Source: Pelodera strongyloides (taxonomy: Eukaryota; Nematoda; Chromadorea; Rhabditida; Rhabditidae). Taken from it: a DNA stretch of 64,000 nt. The stretch lies in assembly GCA_036852015.1 (NCBI GenBank), contig JAANDG010000650.1:1-64000 (forward strand), given 5' to 3'. The position numbers were made by a program, and so were the translations under genes. Shown piece after piece: positions 1 through 13,600 of the stretch. Positions within the stretch are counted from its first letter, which is position 1; the number at the start of each line of letters is the position of its first letter. Below the pieces are notes generated by a model. The model made no database searches, was not told the origin of the DNA, and saw nothing but the letters and a program-made list of their open reading frames with translations.

Positions 1-1632
1 TCAGTCGTCTTTGGTTTTTCACTTTGTATCTCATACTGTTTGCATATAGTTTGTGTTGACTGAAATATAAAATACTTAAGAAAATAAATGTAAAACCATG
101 GAGTCTTACGTTCGATCACATGGGTTCAAGAACACGAAACAATTGTTTGCTAAATGTTTGGTGAAAAAAACATAATTATTTACAGATCATTCAGGAGCGA
201 AGATCACATCCCAAAAAGCAAAGCTGAGTGTTGAAGAAGAAATATCTTCTCAAGTTTTTGGCGGCTTGCGAAGTAGATGTAGGTACTTTAGTAAAGACAC
301 GTAAGTTATTCTAAAGGTAGTTCGAATTCTCTGGACTTGGCATATTTTCACAGAGGCGTTAGCCCACATTGGAACAACCCGAATTGGCGTTTCCATAGCA
401 TTTGCTAGACTTTTCCGGAAACAATACTAATTTTAGAATGTTTCTGGACAACATAAGCAGGTCCAACAATCCGGTGCATATTTTTTCAACAAGTTCAATT
501 TGTTATTTTTTACTATGTAATTTTATCCCATAGTAGCACTTTCCCATTCCCGGAGCATTTTCACCTGCAAATGTGACCCGGCCATTGCGTTTACAAAGCT
601 GATTCGTATTTTTATTCAGGAGCATGTTGATGTGAGGACAAATATCTATTTCAACACATTATATTTTTACAATAGAAACAAGAAATATCGGAAGAAAAAT
701 TGGAAAATCGGTAGTCACATCCTGCCTTTATCTGCAATACTTCTACTGATAAAGGGAGCACACTGAAACAGCTATTTGACTCATTTTTTGCAGGTGGGGG
801 TACTTCGAATATTCTGGATTTTGCATATTTCCACAGAGGGTTCAGCGCACATTTTAGAACTGCTACCACTGCGTCTTCACATTTTAAAACTGCTACAATA
901 TCGTTGATGCAATTTTCACGTAGAGGTAGATCAAAGGTCATTTTTCCAGAGTAATTAAGATTCATTTGTACATCGAACCCCGCAATTTTTTCCCGTTTAT
1001 AGCGTTCAATGTATGATTTCTTGTGTATCATTGTATTTTCGTTGACTTTACATGTTTTCTGTGTTATTTTTGACAAACTGTGCGTTTACATTTGTGTGTG
1101 CCTACTATATATTAGTATTATTATTATATTTGTATTTATGATTTCATTCACTACTAAGAAGCCGCTCTAAAAATACAGATGATTGAGTGATAAAAATACA
1201 GATATATTACATAATCACCTAGATTAGTTCAAGAACTTGTGAATAAGATGCAACTTATGATATCAACTGTTTTGCATCATATCCCCCAATGCACATCCAG
1301 CATTGTTCAACGGTCACATTCAACACAGTCTCGTACGCGCAAACTAACGGAAAATTTACTTTGACTGCAAATACCTTAATAGATTGCCACCCCCTTGTGA
1401 TATGCCTGCTGAGATAGGCCTTCGAGGGGTGTGTCCCATCCGATAAGGAATTCAACGTTGTGATTGCTACTCAAAAGACGCAAGCCCCCACGTCACAGTT
1501 AACTTCTTTTATTCGAGAACGATATATGCTAATATTTAGTCGCAAAGAATTACCATTTTTGGTGGCGCTGGTGTACATTTCCGACTTACATATGCTTGTG
1601 TTGATTGTTTTATAATTGTATTTCAGCTTCGT
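1..1632. other. Upstream spacer with two related repeat units
   Basis: No convincing gene is visible. Two stretches, about 320-400 and 800-885, resemble each other: each has a TCTGGA..TTGCATATTT..CCACAGAGG..TTAGC/CAGC..CACATT pattern. A shorter, degenerate relative occurs near 40,886-40,920. They look like fragments of an old dispersed repeat. A TTTCAG acceptor at 1621-1626 lies seven bases before the first ATG of the next gene and could be a spliced-leader acceptor. Confidence 0.4.
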
Positions 1633-4600
1633 ATGCTGCACGGGTACGTGGTCCTTCTCGGACTGTGCTTCGTGACGCTTACCAGTTCCTACCAATTCAT
1701 CGATCGTGGGTTCATCCAATGATGCTATTCTTCTTAAAACAAAAGCGTTTCGTTCCCAAGAAGCGAAAGTTGCCAACTTATTTGCGGTCTTTTCAGCACC
1801 AAATTGCCTTAATGATGGTTATTTTGTGAACGGAACGTGCAAGTGTCAACCACTATTTTCTGGCACTAATTGCGGAATCAGACACTGTGTAAATGGAGGT
1901 GTCAACTTTAATGGTGACACAAGTTCCCCATGCATGTGCCCTCCGGGCTTCCTCGGAACGCACTGCCAATCTGGTATGGAATATTCCTAGATTAGTGCTG
2001 TTTATTTTCTTAGACTTCGTTTCTAATTTATTTTGTACTTACAATTACATTAAACGTTTTCTCTGAAAATGTAGTGCTCTGGTCACTATATTCCGATTTT
2101 TTGTAAAAATACACGCGCTTTCGCGCAAGGCACTGTGCCTGAGCGTTGGGTGGTTAACAAAAAAATTCCCCCTGGCCTGATTATTTGTTGTTTTGATGAT
2201 GCTTGCAAGTCTCTCGTGATTATTCTTCATTGTTGCAGTGAAATGTGTTGGTGAAGCATCATCTATCGGTTCGTTCAACAAGGAACTTGCACTCTCTGTT
2301 CTCATCACCCTCAACAAAGACCTTTTAACCTCCATTGAGAGTTCAAATGATGATTTTTCTACCGCGCTGTGTAATCAATTTGAGGAACTGAAACTCAAAG
2401 AACTCAGATTTTGGACAGCTGCGGGTGCAGCAAACAAAGTTACTAGAGGCGGGTTAACACCAAATTTGTTGTTTTAAGTTAATGGGATCGCACGAAAACC
2501 CTCTTTGTTTTTATTCTGTTTATTCCCATCCAGGACCAGAATTTCAACAAAACATTACCCTGAATATGTCTCAATCAGTGGATAAAAGAGCCTCCTTATT
2601 AAGTTGAGTCTTTCAAAAAATATGGCTTTAGGCAAATCATGCACAAAGACTTACGACGCGTTGAAGGACCCTTGTGAGGACGGTGACAGTGGTTGCGATG
2701 CTATCCTCACTGTTGACTCTATTTCCAACGCAATTAACAGCGCCCTTTCAAATTCGCAGGTTCGAGAGCAGTTCTATAAATTTCTAGAACTGAGTTCAGG
2801 AAACTTTTCCTTGTGTACCATGAATAGAATATGTGCTTTTTTCACTCCAATTGATCCACAGATGAAATTGACCTACATCATGTTGTCTTTTGCGTAGGAT
2901 ACCAATGCTCGTTCCATTGTATATTTCGGAACATACACAAACAAAAGTATTTAAATGCTAGAGTGTACGGTGCATGGTAATATTGCCATCCTTTTGGTAT
3001 GTCGGCCATGTAATAAAATGCCAAGTCTGCAAATGGTATGTCACTTCCAATCATTTGGTATTAGTTTGAGAATTCTTTATATCGAAGCATTTAAGAATCT
3101 TCTTTCCATAATTCGACAGCCATAATTAATCAGATTTACCTGTCACATTCTATTGGTTCGATTCCAAGAGATCAATTTCTAGTTACTCATCATCACCAAT
3201 GACGGACTACCGGACACCGACGCTACAGAGTTGTCAGCACTGCTAAAGGCGGCTGTGGCGAGGAAAATTTCAGTCAGTTCAATTCAAATATGACAACTAC
3301 CAAATCTTACAGAGCGGTAGAATATTATAAACGATCTATTGGACGTGTTGCGATGCAAAGTTGATGTTAAATGTTTGCAGATTCACGTTCTCGTCTATAA
3401 TCCTCGCAGTGAGGTCAAACCAGACATATATCAACGTGTGGCCTACAAGAACCTTGAGTACCTGGCCACTCTAACTAATGGATTCTTCGTCACCCCGTTC
3501 CAATGGCACGCAGCCGCATTACAAAGTACCGATGGAGCACAAACAGTGAGTCGTGCTATGCAGAATTTCAAAATTTATACAAAAGTACATAAATGGTTCA
3601 CCTTCTTTGTGTTTCACATTTGGTTCTTCTTCCTTTCAGTTTGTTTCCGAAATACTTCCTCTACTATTCACACAAAATCTTCTGGATATCGTGCCTACTG
3701 GCCTGGAAAAGACTACACAATTCTATTCGAATGCGGAGAAGCTCTACATTGCATATCGAGATGACAACAGTGCGTGGTTTAATTAGTATATACGTACTCT
3801 GCTAAATCATTCTTTGCTTCGAACAGAGAACTGTAGCTATGTATTGATAGTCGAGGTTTGTCAAGGGACGCGGTCACCGTTTTGACTTTTATACATACTT
3901 TGTGTCTTTATTGGAGGGGGGCGTGGCGCAGTGGCTAGCGCCTTGCTCCAGGCCACCGTTGGTTCGATCCCGGCCCGGAACCCCTCCACCTCACCAAAGG
4001 TGTAAAAATTGGTAGCTGGGTAAAACCGGGCGGAGATAAATCGGCTTCCCGAGAAAATTGGCCTCCGGGAAGTTTAAAGGCCAGTTCGTTCGGCTTCAGA
4101 AACGAACCGGACCCCGGTGCACCGTTTCTGCGGATTCGGTTGATATAACCCGGTACTCTTTATCTTTATCTTTATGTGTCTTTATTAACTGCACTGTATG
4201 AAAAACATAGCGTTGGAAAAAATCCGACGAAAACGCTGTCTTCAGCGAGAAATTCAGTGATTAAAAAAATTGTGCCCTGTCCAAGCCACACAGTTAGAAA
4301 ACCAAGTGTTATAATGCCCGCGAGCAACGCGAACGATTAATTAGTGGAATAACGTTCGTCGACTCACAACGAGTCGAGTCACTGCGTTCGTTTTTGGCGG
4401 GCCGCCCAGCGAAAATAATGGCGAACCGCCTGTCCACCTGCATGGCGGATGTGTCAATTGCATAATTTTCGCTAAGCGCTTCGCTGTTTTGCTACAAATA
4501 GTGTAGCATCCCCTCTCGCCGGAGAGACGCAGACAAGGGAGCATTAAACCACGCTATAAACTACACGTTAATAATAAAACACATCACACAAATAAACCAT

Positions 4601-7600
4601 ATTGTAACCAACAAATGATGTGCGAATTCCTTTATAGAGTAAAATAATAAGCAAACACCAATAAAGCCAAGTTCAGTACAGAGTTCCACGACATTGCTAA
4701 AAATTTGTGTCTCCTTCAACACTTGGCTAAATGCCTCTACCAATCAACCTAAATGCAAACAAAATAATCAACATTCTGAGCACAACTATCACAGTCCTAC
4801 GTATACATATACCTAGTCCTAAAATAGCCACTCCGGACAAGAAGTTAGAACAACAACCAAAATAAAAATACACATAACAACTCAACAAACAAGTGAAGCA
4901 CACCTACGTATCTAATTCTAGCCCAAATTAAATATCAATAAACTGAGAGTTGCGTAAGATTGCGGTAAACGAATGTTATTGAATTTACAAAGTCTACTCC
5001 TAATGATCGGGACACCGCATAAAATGAGCACACGAACACTAATAAACATGTCAAATTTCGAGATCAGAGAGCTCACAAGGTAACATAATTTAAATTACTA
5101 TTATAGAACACAATAAGGGGTAATTTAACACACGGCGGCTACTAAATGCCAACAGTTTCAGATAAAATAAATAATTAGGCTGTGCAAGATGCTCGAGGAT
5201 TGGCAATCTGGCACGTAATAGAAGAATGTGATGTGGCCTTATGCGGTCCTGCCTGCTGGTGAAGTCAGACTTTCCAACGCTTCTCCGCCCATTCAAATTC
5301 AGATTTCTGAAAAAAAAAACGTAAAAGCAGAACTAGAATTGGAAACAGATAAGCAATTCTATCATACATAATGCAAAATTCAGTAGTGCGCCTTAATTTC
5401 GCCAAAGTGTGCCACATTGCGGAATAAACAAAACGTTCGCTTGCGCCGCGAGAGTGGCAAAATGCGCGCTGTAAAGGAAACTGGATACCCGAGCGTCGGC
5501 CGCGCCTTAACGACTTAATGGAGTGTCAAAATTATGCACATTGGTAGAACTCACACAAATAAACTATTAAGCTACCATGAAAAAAAACATAAACAAACCT
5601 TATGCATATGGATATCCGCTAACTCTGTCCTCCGCCTGGTTCGTGGTTCGCTTATTTAACTTTGCTTCATTTGGTCCTTGACCATCATACGTTTCCACCT
5701 AAAAACGTACACTTTAAACTTTAAATGGACATGGTTGAACGTTTAATACTTTTTACCAACCGGAGGGACAGGGCGGCAACCGCACCGCACCCACATACAT
5801 TCTTAACCATCTCTATACGTAAACGTAAATTGCACAAACTGAGCCGAAACCTCGAGCTTTCTAAGAAACTAGTAAGAGAGTATGGATGTGGAATGAATCC
5901 TTTCCGTACAAACGGTATTAACGGTCACATGAAGCGAGAAGATTTTAGCTATTCCTATTTTCATATTTTACTTACGTATATTCCTTCTTCATCCGTTTGC
6001 TAACATGGTTTCACCATTTATTCCTTTTTCCGTCCTCTTCATATCCATTACCTGAATGGACGGGCCAACCAGGCCAGATGCCACGCCTAAAATGAAGACA
6101 CCCTTTGTTTACCATAAATGTAGCAAACAACATGGAAATATACGGTGATCAACGAGGAGAAATAGTTAAAGACAGTATAATGTATAAGTCATTTCATTGA
6201 ACTCCAAAGTAACCGAACCAAACGTTTATTTTGTTTCTGAAATGCAGGCCAGGTAGAAACACTGACATGTTCTTCATACACGTTAAAAATAACAACAACG
6301 AATACTTACACAACACAACAAAGCAAAACATATGATTGAAATAAAACTGAAAACTGAAAAATCCAAGTTTTTGAAAATCAATCGGCCCACAAATATAGTG
6401 TTCTGTGATGCACAATGCTACAGTATATCCACACAATTTCCCACTTAATTTAACCCGCGGAGCGCCTACAGTAGTTTACTTTCGCCAGCGAATTAGGCAA
6501 TGGAAATATTTTAGCTGGCGGGTTCGCGGGTAGAAATATTTTAGCTGGGCGGGTTCGCCGGTGCAAATATTTTAGCTGGCGACCCGCCTAAAACGAACAG
6601 AGCAGATCAGCACGGCCATATATTGGACAATTACTAGGGTTACGGTGCGTATTGGTTCAAGGACACAATTTTTCGTCACCATTTTACTCGCTGTTGTCGC
6701 ATTTCTTGCAAAACATTTTCCCAACACTATGCTTAAAAATTATCCAGATAATAAAAACACAAAGTATACATAAGGGCCAAATCGATGACCGCGTACCTTT
6801 AAACAAACTTGCTGAAATATCATTTTCTTTATAGGTACGGATGCCAACTTTGTGATTGCACAACTGGATCAGGAACCGCTACAGTATGCAACGAAATACA
6901 GCAGCGGATATTTTAAGGCAATTTTTTTTTTTGAATTGACAACCAATCAGTTGCCAACAGGCACTGTTTAGTTTTCCATACATCAACATTTGGGACAATA
7001 GTTCGACAAACTCACCGCAAATTTTGACCTCCTTTCAGTCGGTTAACAAACAATATTCATGAACGCAAAACAAGTGAAAAGTGTCATGAAATCTTTCTTA
7101 CCAGGGAATGCAAAAAAAAGAAAACCATTTTTTTCTTGGTTTATACATCAATCGATATTTTTCATGCTGATAATTTTCATGCTCGGAAATAAAAAAGTTA
7201 TGGGCCCTCGAACATGCGAAATTTCTAAAATATGAGAAATGAAACATGAAAACACAAGTGAAAAATCTCAAACGTCACTCAATAACATAAAGTGAACCAG
7301 AACAAGAGTCCATGTCAAAGAATAAACACGAAAAACACAAAAATTCACATCGCTCTTTTTAGGAAAAAAAGCGGTTTTATATCCGAAAGCTAGCAGCTAA
7401 TTCTGTTTGATTCGTAATCAGCATGAAAAATTCTACCGATTGACGTATAATCTAAGAAAAAAACTTTTTGCGATGTGGTTTCGTTCCCTGTTAGATTTTT
7501 CGTTTTTTAGATTGTTGAGGCAAACGTGACCGCGGGCACTCATAAGTTAGTTATGTTTATGAAACAAGCATCGATTGATGGCATGCCAGTTCAAGTAAGT

Positions 7601-10600
7601 CTTGATTTCATAAACCTCTTTAAACGCACACGTCACATTTTTGGCTTGAAGTTTCGTACTTGCCTAGCAACACTAAATAAACACACTGCTTGAGTTATCA
7701 AGAGTTTTGTTAATGACGATGGGACTGAAGGTGAAATCGAAGGCCGATCACTATCTGAGAATTCGACAATAGGGCCGTAAAATATATAAATTCCGTAACG
7801 CGAAAACTTTCTCAACTTTTCAGCTTTGGACATCAGGGCAACCGAGTGGTTTAGCTTTCACGTCAGCTCCTGAAGTGGATGCATCGACGCCTTTTGCTAT
7901 CCAACAAGGTAATTATATCATCCAAAATTCGCATGCAATAAGTAGTTACAATATATATTTTTCAGCTCTCTCTTTTTTAAAGTTTACTGCTTTTGAAATT
8001 TTATTTTTCAGCTCCAAATAATGTTCTTGTGGGGAGTGCAGGAGTTAGTGCAACACAACTCTTTTCCCCGAATGGACCGGATACCTCACAATGGAGTTTA
8101 ACTCCCGCCAATATGGACGACCGAGACAACTGCCAGTTTCCTGCCAACCTTGCTCTTGTACAGTGCAATAGCACTGAAGTGGCTTTGATAAGGGTAAATC
8201 GCTGAAAACAATGAATTCACTGAAGAAAACATCGCGTGAAAACAATAAAAAAGTGTAAATGACTCTAGGTAATCGATGAAAACGGACTGTCTATTGGTGT
8301 ACATCCAGTCTACTGTGCAGATATCAACGGTAAGCATAGTAGAAGAGAGTAGCTTATAATTTGCAGCTTATAGCTTGGCATAACTTTCATGCAATACATA
8401 GTATATTTCTTTTTTTCAACGCTGCAATCAGTACTCACTTGCGTTGTATGTAATACCGCAGGGGTAGCAAGCAATTAACCTGCTAATTTCTCATCCCTAC
8501 TGCTATCAGAAACCTTCAAAATGGTATATAGGTGATGATAATGGTCTTAGGCTCAGTATTTTATTTTATTTCGAAAGTCCTATTCTTGCAGAAGTTGTCG
8601 GACCTCTTCATCTCCTTGGCGATGATGACAATGACGATTTGGACCGGAATCTGCCTATCATTGAACGTTGGTTTAATTTAACTTCTACAAAAAAGATATC
8701 CATCCTTAAATTGTGGCACTTTCCACTTAAAATGTTTTCTCCCCGAACGCCTCAATGTTGAGTTGTGTTTGAGTTAAAGTAAGAGATCCAAGACGATAGT
8801 TTATACATAGGAACCGAAAAAATTGAAGAACTATATTTCTCTACATCCATGCCTGATTGTTTCTTATAGCAACATAAATAAAACATGGTATCCCGGTGCA
8901 ATGTTCGCCTTTAATGACATCAGTATCACTAAATGAATGCTTTCCTGGCGAGGTTGTGTTGTGTTCGTTTACAATTCGTAGCTGATTCGTCGTTCTCAAT
9001 GCGTTTCCTTAACCTCGTTCAATGTGCAGTGAAGATGCCCGAAACAAGTAACGTTCGGAGAGAAAAATCACCCATCTGTTGTCCCATATTTATTTCAGCA
9101 AACTACGTTGAATTCATCTCGATTATTTGTTTCGTGTTTATTTAGCTGGGCAGTGATAAACTGATTGATCTACGTACCATTCAAACCGGCCACCCATAAA
9201 TGCATGCTTTGCGGCGCAGATGAGAGAATTTTTGCACAACTCTGCCGTCGCTAGGGTTTAGGCGTGTAGTTTTCGGTTTGATCGAATTGCTCCATTTTTC
9301 ACACACCGTTAAATTTCAGTCAACTGCTCATCGACAATGGAAAGCAAATATAAGCGAACTTATACGAAAGTACTCGGTTTGATGGTGGAAAACATAAAGG
9401 ACCTGACTGTTCCTTTGTTTATCAGTAAGTTCTTTTTTACAATTGTTTTAAAGCAAAGGCGTTAATTCTATTAAAAACATTATGTTATACTTGCAATTAG
9501 TGAAACGTAAATAAGAATGGAAATCTGTTCATTCATCCAGTTCAGGGCCAGACGGAATTGTGAGAAAGATCCAGCAATTGAGTGGAGAGAATGGAACAGA
9601 TTACAAATATGCTGTCAGTATCTGCTCAGGGAAGGAGGATGACTCGGTAAACGGAATCTCATATGGAATCATTCCCAATTGTATTCTTTAATTTCGGTTC
9701 ATTCGCATCTTCCTTCTGTTCAGAAAAATGTGGTTGGAACTACATTTATCTTCTCGGTACGATAAATTTGTGGTTTAGAAGCGTATTAATTCCTACCCAG
9801 CGTTGCTGAATTACGTGATGGGGGCGATAGAAACAGAGACACCAGGATCATGCAACATGTTTACTGCAATTTCCGACCTCATCACATTGGTATGATCCGT
9901 TTCCACATTGGTGTTGCAAAGAGTCTTGGAAGGTGACGTTAGGACTTTATTTTGTCCTCTTTCATGTAGAATATGTTCCGGGATTGTGATTGTCACATAT
10001 ATTGATAATGTTTTTCAGGACGTGGATTATTTCTACGATTTATTCGTGATTACACAGTCCAAGTACAATGCAAGCGAATCAAATACTCTCCTCAATGATT
10101 TGTATTCCAAAAGAGTTCGGGTGGGTGAAAAGTCAGCAAAAGAAACCGAATTGGTTTTTATGCATTGTGTAATTGGAGGGGTTGACCTGATCTATTTAAG
10201 CTTCACTGGCTTGTTGTGCAATCTGCTACTGGTTATTCCACTCTTTCTGAGATAGACCACATACGAAAGATTGCTGCCGCGACTGGAGGAATAGCTGCCA
10301 TATTACCCAATGTCCAGTCAGCAATTCAGGTTTGCAAATTTCTCTTGATTTTGGTTTAGATTTCCAACAATTGAGTTCACCATTACAAGCAAGTTACCTT
10401 TTCCATTATATGTCTGTGAAGCCAAAATCTCAGAAGGGCGAGACAATGTCCACCAGACGAATCTTCAGTGTAGAATGATCTAGCAGGCAAAACCGCGGCA
10501 TTTGCGTAGCAGGATTTCCTTATGAAAAGCGTGGATGGACGACATGAATTGCTTTCCTGCGAACCCATCCACGGAAGTATTAAAGACCTTTCGGATATTT

Positions 10601-13600
10601 CATTAACACGTTTTTTTTTTTATTTCAAATGTCCTGTAATTCAAATCGTATTTCAAAGCATATTGTTGGGCAAAATCGATCTTGCAGTTCTTCAACAACA
10701 TTGATTCGTTTATCGGAAGTGAACTCGTCCACATGAGGGAGCCACCTGTGGATTTCGCTCTAATACCTCTGATTCAGTTCCAGTCAAAAGCGAACAGCAC
10801 ATATACAGTGTTCATTAACGCCGATCCGGGTCTGGGAATCTTTCTGCTTCACTGTTTTAAACCACAGCTTATTCATTTTAGAAAGGTTGAGATTAACATG
10901 AGAAAGTAAGCCTCATATATAAATTAGTTGTTGTGAAAGGAAATGTTTTCTTTAGCCCTACCAGTCAATGTGAACGCGAACGGAAATGCGATCAATGCCA
11001 GTCTTGTTGCTGGAACTCTCAGTCTTTACACAGTTACAGCTACAAACGGTAACAATCAAAATGCTAAATGTGAAAACTCAACTGGTTATCCTAAGAAATT
11101 TTTACTTCGTTTTCTGGTTTTAAATCTTTTTTCCTGCATTTTTTTTCGGCAGTTTTGTTTTCCAACGCTTCCATGCTGTGACGTAAAGTCTAAAGTTACA
11201 GCTATTCCTTTGATTGCTCTTTTGGATGAGACATGTAGAAATTACGAGCTGATTTGTTTTTATATAAAGGTTTATTGATAAAAAACGACCAGTACAAAAT
11301 AACAAGGTAAGCGAGAAAATAAGAACCAGGTCCTTTTTAGAAAGTTCCACTCTACTAGTTTCCGCCGGAATGAAGTTGTCGGTTAGAATCTATGACACTC
11401 ATCAAAGTGGTGTTTCCGTCGCTTTCACACAAACCTTGGTTGAGGATGTGGACAATACACTCAACACTACTGAATTCAGTGAGTATAGCAATCATAGCAT
11501 TTCATTGTTTCAAGAATTTCAAGTATTTAAGTAGGCTGACCTGTGTTGGTTAGCCACCATTCGCCATGTTTTCGGAAATTCGACTGTTCTAATTCAGATT
11601 CGCCAAATTCGTTTTATCCCGTTGTGTACGCGGACCCCGACTCTCCAGCCGAACCGCGAATTAAAATCAGCCAAGAAGATGCCAATTCAGTGCTTACGGT
11701 GATCTCCTTGGTTTTCATATTTCAGTGAATAACGAAGCCAACTTGTGTGCCAGTTCAACCATTACGTTGAATAATTTCAGATTCAAAGCTTGGAATCGAT
11801 GGAACCGCGTATTGGGTGCACATTCAATAACATTCTTGTTTACAACTGGATTTGTTCAACTAACGAAGCACTTAACTATATTGAGGTACATGACATGGAT
11901 TTTATGGAGAAACTTGAGATTCATTACGGGTTCATACCCACTAAAGGTAGACCCTATTTTTGGTCACTCCGTCTGATTCGCAGTGTCAAATATAATAGGG
12001 TGCAATGTTTTTTTTACCTATTTTTATGCCCAACATTCACGCTGTAACCAACAATTTACCATAGCTAGGAATACACAGAAATCTATCGCAATTAGCATAC
12101 GCGCTGATTGGCCAATGGTCTATATTGGGCGTAGCAATTTTGTTATTGGCCAATGAGCGCGAATGGGCGTGACAATTGCGATAGATTACTGGGTATTCCT
12201 GGCTGGGCAATTGCTGGTTACTGATTGTGAGTGAATGTTTCACATGAATTGGAAAAATACTTCATCCTACTATATTTGGCACGGAGAATCAGACGGAGTG
12301 TTCAAAAAAAGGGGTTACGTGGAGTGGGCTTGATCCTTTAAGTAATTTCACACAATCCCAGTATGGAAAATTGAATTTCTACTCCAAATGTTGCTTTAGA
12401 TCACAGCCGACGGTGTTTCTAGAAGTTTTCCGTTTGTCTGTCTCGGTTCTACTCAATCGAGGTGCCTTCATGGAGGGACACAGGTGCTTCTTTGTTGCTT
12501 TCTTTTTGGTTCCCTACTTGCAGTTTCGCGATTTCACCATTTGAGAATACTGTATTTTGACAGTACCTGATATCCTCTTCAGAATGAAAATTACGAATGT
12601 GTGTGCTCGGCCGGATGGACTGGTGATGTTTGTGGGATTCCGGTCTGTTTGAATGGAGGAACACCCCTGTCCAACGGACTGTGTAAATGCGTGGATGAAG
12701 ACTCAGGATTCTTCTGTGAAAAGGGTAGCTCATTGAACAAAAAGGATGTTTTCACGCTTTGAGAAAAAAATTTATTGCTGCATTGAGTGGCCTTGCATTC
12801 TTATACAGAGTTCTGCCGAATTCTAGGTGTTTATCAACATAATTCTTTAGTGAAAGTGGAGTGTGCCGGGGAGGAAGTTCCCCACTATCATTCAAACATT
12901 GGATCCCTTTTATTCGTTGTCGAGGAGACTGCGGAAGTGGCACAGGTCATCAATTCAACAGTAAACAAATTGGCGGGCCAATCTCGAGATGCTCTCAGCT
13001 CGCAATTCTTTGCCACACAGATCATCATTGTCACATGTAAGCAATGTCTTTATTCTAACTATTCAAATTTGTCATAACAAAGTTAGATATATACAAAGTT
13101 AGATATATACTTTTCAAATAAAGCAATATGTTCAAGCAAAGGAACTATATTGCTGATTATTTTCTTTCAGATTACACAAAGGGAGGTAATACCTCAGTGG
13201 AGCTGAAAATGGTATCCTCGGATCCGACACTCTTAGCTAGTGCACTTACGTTCACAGGGGAGGGAAATTCTGGAGCGCCAGAGAGTGCAACTGATGCTCT
13301 TAAGAAAGCACTTGCTGCTCAGGTAAGGTACAGTCGATAATAAACCAAGGTTATATTATGTGCAGTCAATAGATGGTTAGGCTGAGGCAATGTGTCAATT
13401 TAGATGACTGACAGAAGCTTGATTTTATGGATTTCGTCTTCAAACGATACACTGGCTGAAGTGGACACTGAACTTTCGATGATGATGGCTGCAAACAACG
13501 CGCAAATCGAACCGTTATTCACTAACACAGTTTGTATTTTATGTGAATTTTAAAGTGACTACAATAACTCACACTATAATTGGAAAGGAACTGTTCATAG

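Larger units (their letters stand above)
3863..6800. mobile_element. 2.9-kb non-autonomous DNA transposon with long inverted repeats, inside an intron
   Basis: The left end (3863 onward: AAGGGACGCGGTCA.., then ATACATACTTTGTGTCTTTATT) matches the reverse complement of the right end (to 6800: AAAGGTACGCGGTCA.., then GTATACTTTGTGTTTTTATT). The similarity continues into GC-rich subterminal parts (about 4380-4450 and 6470-6600), where GGCGGGTTCGCC-type units are repeated. No transposase-like frame is visible between them. The element lies in the intron between exons ending at 3769 and starting at 6835, so its right end is about 34 bp from the splice acceptor. A SINE has inserted into its left arm. 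A short relative is at 57,489-57,897. Confidence 0.75.
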
